Shown in pieces: positions 1-6,244 of a DNA stretch of 13,440 bases (position 1 is its first letter; each line of letters begins with the position of its first letter). Origin of the DNA: Blastocatellia bacterium (GTDB taxonomy: Bacteria > Acidobacteriota > Blastocatellia > Pyrinomonadales > Pyrinomonadaceae); the NCBI GenBank assembly GCA_003175865.1, contig PSRF01000384.1, positions 1 to 13,440 of the forward strand, given 5' to 3'. Position numbers and translations under genes: made by a program. The notes under the pieces are model-generated. The model had not been told where the DNA came from and did not search any database. It was given only the letters and a program-made list of their open reading frames with translations.

Positions 1-1161
1 GTGCTCAACGGACGGGTTGTGCAGCGGGCATCAGATTTGACGGTCTATCTCGAACTCGTTGACGCGCGGACTGGTAACTTGATCTGGGGCGATCAATACA
101 ATCGAAGGCAATCTGATCTGGTATCCCTTCAAAGTGATCTTGCTCGTGATGTTTCAAGCAAGTTGCGAACAAAGCTGACCGGCGCGGAAGAGCAAAGGGT
201 TACAAAGAACTACACTCAAAACTCTGACGCGTACAAGCTCTATCTGCAAGGTCGTTTTTTCGCAAACAAACGCACGCCAAAAGATTCACAGCGCGCCATC
301 GAATTTTTTCAGCAGGCAATAAATTTGGATCCGAATTATGCGATGGCCTATGCAGGTTTGGCGCTCGGATATTCCTATCTTGCCATCTACGGTTACTCGC
401 CAGCCAAAGACGTGTTTCCAAAAAGTCTTGAATATTCGAAGAAAGCAATCGAACTTGATGGCAACATTGCTGAACCACACATAACACTCGGGATACTTTC
501 GTTTCTTAGGGATCATGACATTGCCAATTGGGAACGAGAGAATAAACGTGCTCTTGAGATCAATCCAAACTCGACAGATGCACACCGACTCGAAGCCTTG
601 CGGCTTCTTTTTCTGGGCAAGTTTGAGGAATCCACGGCCGAAGTGAAACGCGCTTTGGAGATTGAACCCCTTTCACTCGCTGGAAACATCAACTACTCGT
701 ATTGCTTGTTTTATTCAGGCAAAATCGAAGAAAGCGAGGCACAAACAAAAAAGACGATTGACCTTTCCCCGGATTTCTGGCTGTCGCACTACTATTTGTT
801 CAACGTCTACCGTTTACAGCGCAGGTATCCGGAGGCAATCGCGGAACTGATCAAGGCTAAAGAAGAGCGTGATGAGAAAGAAGCAGCGAAGTTGATCCGA
901 GAACAGTTCACAAAAGGCGGCTGGCTCGGTTTATTGCGAGAAATATGCGCACAACCGAGCGAATACAAAATGATGCAGTATGACATTGCTAGTTTTTACG
1001 CTGAGCTGGGTGACAAAGACAAAGCATTTGCGAAGGTTGCTCAATCAATTGACGACAACGAGCAGTACTGTGGTTTCCTGAAGACTGATCCCTTTATGAA
1101 ACCACTCCGCGACGATCCGCGATTTGTAGAGATGTTGAAGAAACTTGGTCTACCACAGTGA
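1..1161 (+). CDS. TolB-like/TPR membrane protein, C-terminal part (5' truncated by window edge)
   Basis: This is the C-terminal 386 codons of a protein whose start lies upstream; the GTG at base 1 is an internal codon. Residues 1-62 match the end of the TolB-like (COG5616-type) domain in the downstream paralogues (motifs 'LELVDARTG' and 'LIWGDQYNR'). The family motif 'AYKLYLQGRF' follows at 77-86, then about six TPR-like units (roughly 90-300) with typical 'A.NLDPNYAMAYAGLA' spacing. The C-terminus carries 'GDKDKAFAKV' and 'DPFMKPLRDDPRF', which all four TolB/TPR proteins here share in some form. Comparison with the complete paralogues suggests about 67 residues of the TolB-like domain are missing, plus a TM helix and an N-terminal module. 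That module could be a kinase, as in the next two genes, or a zinc ribbon, as in the gene at 9048; this cannot be decided here. Likely role: extracytoplasmic or periplasmic sensing or scaffolding. The next gene starts 63 bp downstream. Confidence 0.9.
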   Translation: MLNGRVVQRASDLTVYLELVDARTGNLIWGDQYNRRQSDLVSLQSDLARDVSSKLRTKLTGAEEQRVTKNYTQNSDAYKLYLQGRFFANKRTPKDSQRAIEFFQQAINLDPNYAMAYAGLALGYSYLAIYGYSPAKDVFPKSLEYSKKAIELDGNIAEPHITLGILSFLRDHDIANWERENKRALEINPNSTDAHRLEALRLLFLGKFEESTAEVKRALEIEPLSLAGNINYSYCLFYSGKIEESEAQTKKTIDLSPDFWLSHYYLFNVYRLQRRYPEAIAELIKAKEERDEKEAAKLIREQFTKGGWLGLLREICAQPSEYKMMQYDIASFYAELGDKDKAFAKVAQSIDDNEQYCGFLKTDPFMKPLRDDPRFVEMLKKLGLPQ

Positions 1162-1224
1162 GCAATTCTTCCCCGTGCTACTCGGTGTTCTGAGATACAC
1201 AGAGAAGAATCTCGATTAGATCCA
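1162..1224 (+). other. short intergenic gap between first and second genes
   Basis: This 63-bp gap has no convincing promoter, hairpin terminator or Shine-Dalgarno site. A purine-rich stretch (AGAGAAGAA, 1201-1209) lies 15 bases before the ATG, which is far for a ribosome binding site. The short gap and shared strand suggest co-transcription of the flanking genes (inference). Confidence 0.4.
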
Positions 1225-3639
1225 ATGCCAGACCTATCCCCCAATTCAACGCTGGCCCATTACACAATCCTCTCCAGGCTTGGTGCAGGCGGAATGGGTG
1301 AAGTGTATCTCGCTGAGGATACTCAGCTGAATCGGCGCGTGGCGTTGAAGATTCTTCCTGAAGACGTTGTAGGAGATAGGGACCGAGAACGGCGATTTGT
1401 TCACGAGGCTCGAGCGGCCGCAGCTTTAAACCACTCAAACATTGCTCACATCTATCAAGTTGGCGAGTCAGATGGTTTGCACTTCATCGCGATGGAGTAT
1501 GTTGAAGGTACACCACTCAACCTTAAGATCAACGGACACCCTCTTCCAGTTGATGAAATCGTGGCGCTTGCGTGCCAGATCGCCGCCGCTCTCGAGGAAG
1601 CTCACAGCAAAGGAATTGTCCACCGCGATATTAAACCCGCAAACATAATGGTAACGCCTCGAGGAGATGCGAAGTTGCTTGACTTCGGTCTCGCAAAAAT
1701 CAAAACCGAGGTTGTTGAACACCATTCAAGTGAAGCTAGTACTGAACTCCTAACGACTCCGGGAATCGTCATGGGGACAGTGATGTATATGAGCCCGGAA
1801 CAAGCTCTGGGCCAATCAATGGATAGCCGGTCGGATATTTTCAGTTTCGGCGCAGTGCTCTACGAAATGACAACAGGCCGACTAGCATTTAGCGGACAGA
1901 CCACCACCGAAACTATCGATCGCATAGGCCACTCTCAACCAGAAGCAGTATCACGGTTCAACCCGAGCGCACCCGCAGAACTCGAAAGAATGATCCGGAA
2001 GTGTCTCGAGAAAGACAAAGAACGTCGCTACCAGACAGCGCATGAGTTGTTGGTCGACCTTCAGAATCTCAAACGCGATACTACAGACGTTACGGAGCCC
2101 AGGTTCGTGACTGGTGTGACATCAAAACGGACGAGGCGACCGGTAGCGCTTATCGGGATGGTCCTAATCATAGTAGTTGGACTTATCACCGTTTACTTTT
2201 ACAACTATCGAAATCGAGATGCAGGCCCTACTGCAATTGAGTCCATCGCGGTGTTACCACTCGTGAATGCGAGTGGTGACCCGAATATGGAATACCTTTC
2301 TGATGGCATCACGGAAAGTATCATCAATTCGCTCTCACAGGTGCCTGATCTCCGAGTGACACCGCGGGTCGCAGTATTTCGGTACAAAGGTCGAGGAACG
2401 GATCTACAGGAGATCGCACGCGCGTTGGGTGTGAGATCGATTCTGACCGGCAAAGTAAGCCAGATTGGAGACACTTTAAGTATCCAAACCGATCTCATCG
2501 ATACAAGTAAACAAACTCAGCTCTGGGGACAAAAATATAATCGGAAGGCCTCTGATGTTTTAACGCTGGAAGGGGATATTGCAGATGAGATAGCTCGTAA
2601 ATTAGCGGTGAAACTGACTGGCGATACCAAAACCCAATTAACTAAACAGTACACGCAAGATGTTGAAGCATATCAGCTCTATCTGAAAGGAAGATACAAC
2701 TGGAAGAAATATACGAAAGATGCACTGGAGCAAAGCGTCAGCTATTTTCAGCAAGCTATCGAGCGAGATCCGAGATATGCCTTGGCATACTCGGGGTTAG
2801 CAGATGCGTACGCCGTACTTGGCTACATGTATCGTCCGCCGAAAGAAGTGTTCCCAAAAGCGAAAACTGCCGCCGAAGCTGCCCTACGAATCGATGACAA
2901 TCTTGCCGCGGGTCACATTTCGTTGGCAGTCTGCAAACTTCTTTACGACTGGGACTGGGCTGGTGCTCAGAGAGAAGCGCAACGTGCCAAGGAACTCGAC
3001 GCGTCTTACGCAAGGGCGATCGAGATCAATACGAACTACGAAGACGATCACCACTTCTACTGCCAGGCTCTGGACACGCTGGGGAAGCCTGAGGAATCAA
3101 TCGCGGAAATGCAACGCGCACTTGAACTCGACCCACTTTCGCTTCCTATAAACATAGAAATGGGATGGTCGCTCTACATCGCTCGCAAATACGACGAGGC
3201 GATCACTCAATGCAGAAAGGCATTTGAACTGGATCCTACGTTCGTGTCTTCGTACGCTTGCTTATCTCAGAGTTATGTTCAGAAGCGACTTTACAAAGAA
3301 GCCATTGAGACTATGTTGAAAGCACGACAAATGGCAGGCGACGACTCGGGAGTCCTGATGGAACTCGGCTACGCATACGCTTTTAATGGACAAAAGGACC
3401 AGGCGCTCAAAATCGTCGACACACTGAAAGAAAAGTCCACGCATGAGTATGTAGATCCTGCCTGTATTGCCCTGGTGTACGTCGCGCTCGGGCAAAAGGA
3501 TGAAGGGCTCAACTGGTTGTCGAAAGCATTCGATGCGCGTTCACCATGGATGACGTGGCTTAAAGTCGAACCGAAATTCGATCCGGTCCGTTCAGACGAA
3601 CGCTTTACTGATCTAATGAAACGTGTGGGTATCTCGTAG
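1225..3639 (+). CDS. Membrane Ser/Thr protein kinase with TolB-like domain and TPR repeats
   Basis: This 804-residue Hanks-type kinase has all core catalytic elements: Gly-rich loop GAGGMGEV (20-27), VALK lysine K42, αC glutamate E61, HRD 133-135 with N140, DFG 153-155, SPE 190-192 and D204. The kinase domain ends near 285. A short basic linker (K301-R305) precedes a TM helix (about 307-326), so the kinase is predicted cytoplasmic and the rest extracytoplasmic. The TolB-like domain starts at I338 ('SIAVLPLVNASG', 'EYLSDGITESI') and runs to about 460. 'AYQLYLKGRY' (482-491) leads into the TPRs, and 'PKFDPVRSDERF' closes the protein. Residues 587-606 include about 10 residues absent from the paralogues. 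The start is supported by its alignment with 'SPNTTLSHY' in the sister kinases, although no good Shine-Dalgarno site is visible. Family knowledge: such proteins autophosphorylate and signal from the envelope. The ligand and substrates are unknown. Confidence 0.95.
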   Translation: MPDLSPNSTLAHYTILSRLGAGGMGEVYLAEDTQLNRRVALKILPEDVVGDRDRERRFVHEARAAAALNHSNIAHIYQVGESDGLHFIAMEYVEGTPLNLKINGHPLPVDEIVALACQIAAALEEAHSKGIVHRDIKPANIMVTPRGDAKLLDFGLAKIKTEVVEHHSSEASTELLTTPGIVMGTVMYMSPEQALGQSMDSRSDIFSFGAVLYEMTTGRLAFSGQTTTETIDRIGHSQPEAVSRFNPSAPAELERMIRKCLEKDKERRYQTAHELLVDLQNLKRDTTDVTEPRFVTGVTSKRTRRPVALIGMVLIIVVGLITVYFYNYRNRDAGPTAIESIAVLPLVNASGDPNMEYLSDGITESIINSLSQVPDLRVTPRVAVFRYKGRGTDLQEIARALGVRSILTGKVSQIGDTLSIQTDLIDTSKQTQLWGQKYNRKASDVLTLEGDIADEIARKLAVKLTGDTKTQLTKQYTQDVEAYQLYLKGRYNWKKYTKDALEQSVSYFQQAIERDPRYALAYSGLADAYAVLGYMYRPPKEVFPKAKTAAEAALRIDDNLAAGHISLAVCKLLYDWDWAGAQREAQRAKELDASYARAIEINTNYEDDHHFYCQALDTLGKPEESIAEMQRALELDPLSLPINIEMGWSLYIARKYDEAITQCRKAFELDPTFVSSYACLSQSYVQKRLYKEAIETMLKARQMAGDDSGVLMELGYAYAFNGQKDQALKIVDTLKEKSTHEYVDPACIALVYVALGQKDEGLNWLSKAFDARSPWMTWLKVEPKFDPVRSDERFTDLMKRVGIS
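2983..3042 (+). repeat. two adjacent 10-codon similar units inside a TPR (possible old duplication)
   Basis: Codons 587-596 (RAKELDASYA) and 597-606 (RAIEINTNYE) look like two copies of the same TPR half-helix. The three other TolB/TPR proteins in the window have only one such unit here, so this gene carries about 10 extra residues. By hand the two 30-base units match at 16 of 30 positions, so any duplication is old. Insertion with later convergence is equally possible. Confidence 0.4.
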
Positions 3640-6159
3640 ATGTCGTTATCAGCTAACACCACGATTTCACATTACCGGATTGTTTCGAAGATCGGCGAAG
3701 GCGGCATGGGTGAGGTGTACTTGGCCCAGGATACGACACTAGATCGGAAAGTAGCGATCAAGTTTCTGAGCGAACAGTTCAGTAAAGACCCGGACAAACT
3801 TAAACGCTTCACTCAGGAAGCGAAGGCTGCTTCGGCGCTCAACCATCCTAACATCCTGACGATCCATGAAATCGGCGAGGTCGATGGTAAAAACTATATC
3901 GCAACGGAACTAATCGACGGTCATACGCTGCGCGAGCTACTCAAACGAGCGGAAACGCTTACTTTGAGTGAGATCTTGCGGATCAGTGAGCAAGTTGCGG
4001 AAGCCCTATCGGCTGCCCATGAAGCAGGGATAATCCATCGCGATATCAAGCCCGAAAATATTATGGTGCGTAAGGATGGTTACGCGAAGGTGCTTGATTT
4101 TGGATTGGCCAAGTTATCCGAACCCGAAACGAAATCAGCGGATCCTGAAGCCGCGACGCGTTTGCAAGTAAACACAAACCCCGGCGTGGTGATGGGAACT
4201 GTCTTTTACATGTCGCCGGAACAAGCTCGCGGTAACCCGACAGACGCGCGAACAGACATCTGGAGTCTCGGCGTGGTGCTTTATGAAGTGCTCACACGAC
4301 GAGTTCCCTTCTCTGGTGAAACCGTCAATCACACCGTTGTCGCAATCCTTGAGAAAGAACCTGTACCTCCGGCAAATGCCACGCCTGAGTTACAACGAAT
4401 AGTTCGCAAGGCCCTGACAAAGGATGTCGACATGCGATACCAGTCAGTGCGCGATCTATTAATCGACTTGAAGAACTTGCGTCGCGACCTCGACATTAAA
4501 GGTGAGATTGAGAGAGTGATAGTGCCGAGTAGTGAGTCAACGACTGGTCCAATCGCTGAAAGCGAAACGCGTCCATACCCAGTCGATGCGACAAGAAGCG
4601 GTCGTGTGATCTCAACGCAGAGTGCAAAGTCGACTTCAAGTCTCGAGTACGCTGTGACCCAGGCAAAGAGTCACAAACTTGCAACCTCAGTTGTGGCAGT
4701 CCTTGTTTTGGCAGTGATTTCGGCGGTTGGTTACTTTGCGTTCGCCTCCCGAACTCACAATAGCGCTGCAACGATAAACTCGATAGCCGTTATGCCATTC
4801 GTTAATGCCAGTGGGAATGCAGACGTCGAGTACTTATCGGACGGACTGACCGATTCACTGATCTTTCGGTTCTCACAACTGCCGAACGTGCGAGTCAGTC
4901 CAACAAGCTCGGTGATGCGTTTTAAAGGAACCGCGAAAGACGTGGCTACTGTCGCGAAGGAACTAGATGTGGATGCGGTGTTGACCGGTCGACTGATGCA
5001 GGCAGGCGATAACCTGAGCATCAGCGTGCAACTGATCGATGCACGTACTCAGAAACTCGTCTGGGCTGAGCAGTACGATCGCAAGATGGCCGACTTGCTC
5101 GCAACGCAACGTGAAATGGCGACTACACTAACCCAGAAGATGCAGCTACGACTTGAGGGTGACGAGCGCGGGATCAACAAGAAGTACACGAGCAGCAACG
5201 ATGCGTATCAACTGTACTTGAAAGGTCGATATCACTGGTCGCGACGAACCAAAGATGATCTCGACAAGGCCATTGAAAGTTATAAAAAGGCGATCGAGAT
5301 CGACCCGAGTTTTGCGCTGGCCTATGCAGCGACTGCCGAAGCATATAACTCAATGGGGAAAAATCCGGATGTGCCGCCGAAGGATTGCATACCACTAGCA
5401 AAGGCAGCTGCCCTACGTGCCCTCGAGATCGATCCGATGCTTCCTCAGGCACATTCGGCGCTTGGTGATTCCCTCGCGCTCTATGATTGGAATTGGGCCG
5501 AATCAGAAAGCCACTTCAAGAAAGCGCTGGAACTCGATCCGAACATCTCGTACACACACGTTGCCTATGTCTCGTATCTCGCGTCGATGGGAAAGGCGGA
5601 CGCTGCACTCGCCGAGATGGAACGTGCTGTAGAACTCGAACCGCTTTCGATGATCAACAATGCCGTTCTGACAAGCGCCTCCATCTATGCTCGGAAGTAT
5701 GACAAGGCGCTCGCGCAGGGACGCAATGTGTTCGATCTTGATCCAACCTTTCCCCTCGCTCGCCATTGGCTCGGAATGGCCTTAATCGCAAACGGAAAGT
5801 ATGACGAAGCCATCACTGTAGCTCGGCAGGTGTCACCGGATTCGCCTTTCGGCTGGGTATTCGTAAATGTGATCGCGCAGGCGTATGCGAAACAGGGTAA
5901 AAGGACTGAGGCCGAGCAGCAGATATCATTACTCCGGGAGCTTGCGAAAACTCGCTACGTCCGGTCTTACTATCTCGCGTCCATCTATGCAACGTTAGGC
6001 GACAAAGACAAAGCATTCGCTGAACTCGAAAGATCGTTTGACGAAAGGGATTGCTACCTGGGACGAATGTCAGTCGATCCATTCATGGATCCACTGCGCG
6101 ACGACCCGCGATTCAAGAATCTCCTTAAGAGGATGAATTTACCGACAAACGCGGAATGA
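3640..6159 (+). CDS. Membrane Ser/Thr protein kinase with TolB-like domain and TPR repeats (second paralogue)
   Basis: This 839-residue protein has the same architecture as the preceding gene. Kinase elements are intact: GEGGMGEV (19-26), K41, E60, HRD 133-135, N140, DFG 153-155 and SPE 192-194. A longer Ser/Thr-rich juxtamembrane linker (about 296-345) may be an autophosphorylation region (inference). The TM helix is about 348-369. The TolB-like domain starts at I379 ('SIAVMPFVNASG', 'EYLSDGLTDSLI'), with 'AYQLYLKGRY' at 522-531. Several TPRs follow, then the C-terminal 'DPFMDPLRDDPRF'. The ATG immediately follows the previous gene's TAG with no gap and no clear Shine-Dalgarno site, so translation is probably coupled to that gene. 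The start is confirmed by alignment of 'LSANTTISHYRI' with the sister kinases. It is predicted to be an envelope-spanning signalling kinase. Synonymous positions differ widely from the upstream paralogue, so the duplication is not recent. Confidence 0.95.
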   Translation: MSLSANTTISHYRIVSKIGEGGMGEVYLAQDTTLDRKVAIKFLSEQFSKDPDKLKRFTQEAKAASALNHPNILTIHEIGEVDGKNYIATELIDGHTLRELLKRAETLTLSEILRISEQVAEALSAAHEAGIIHRDIKPENIMVRKDGYAKVLDFGLAKLSEPETKSADPEAATRLQVNTNPGVVMGTVFYMSPEQARGNPTDARTDIWSLGVVLYEVLTRRVPFSGETVNHTVVAILEKEPVPPANATPELQRIVRKALTKDVDMRYQSVRDLLIDLKNLRRDLDIKGEIERVIVPSSESTTGPIAESETRPYPVDATRSGRVISTQSAKSTSSLEYAVTQAKSHKLATSVVAVLVLAVISAVGYFAFASRTHNSAATINSIAVMPFVNASGNADVEYLSDGLTDSLIFRFSQLPNVRVSPTSSVMRFKGTAKDVATVAKELDVDAVLTGRLMQAGDNLSISVQLIDARTQKLVWAEQYDRKMADLLATQREMATTLTQKMQLRLEGDERGINKKYTSSNDAYQLYLKGRYHWSRRTKDDLDKAIESYKKAIEIDPSFALAYAATAEAYNSMGKNPDVPPKDCIPLAKAAALRALEIDPMLPQAHSALGDSLALYDWNWAESESHFKKALELDPNISYTHVAYVSYLASMGKADAALAEMERAVELEPLSMINNAVLTSASIYARKYDKALAQGRNVFDLDPTFPLARHWLGMALIANGKYDEAITVARQVSPDSPFGWVFVNVIAQAYAKQGKRTEAEQQISLLRELAKTRYVRSYYLASIYATLGDKDKAFAELERSFDERDCYLGRMSVDPFMDPLRDDPRFKNLLKRMNLPTNAE

Positions 6160-6244
6160 AATTAGTTTGGTCCTGGATTAGAACGATAGCCTAAAATTTG
6201 AATACAAGCCTTTTGTAATCGGCAGCCACAATCAAGAGTCGCTG
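6160..6244 (+). other. 85-bp intergenic gap, possible weak promoter only
   Basis: This is the longest gap within the five-gene array and is AT-richer than the flanks. TTGGTC (6167-6172) and TAAAAT (6192-6197), 19 bases apart, loosely resemble -35 and -10 boxes, but the match is poor and the spacing wide. AAGAG at 6234-6238, six bases before the ATG, is a plausible weak ribosome binding site for the next gene. No terminator hairpin was seen. Confidence 0.3.

Noticed and set aside
1..3. GTG at the first base as a gene start
   Set aside because: Alignment with the three complete paralogues places it about 67 residues inside the TolB-like domain, so the true start is upstream of the window.
1165..1210. 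Inverted ATTCTTC / GAAGAAT pair in the gap before the first complete kinase, considered as a terminator or operator
   Set aside because: Only 7 bp, arms 32 bases apart, no T-run; easily a chance match.
2804..3151. 115-codon + strand frame overlapping the first complete kinase
   Set aside because: It lies wholly inside the TPR-coding region in another frame, is Arg/Thr-rich and has no motif; a shadow frame.
6167..6197. Possible sigma-70 promoter TTGGTC–19–TAAAAT
   Set aside because: Poor -35 box and over-long spacer; mentioned only as a note on the gap, not called as a promoter.
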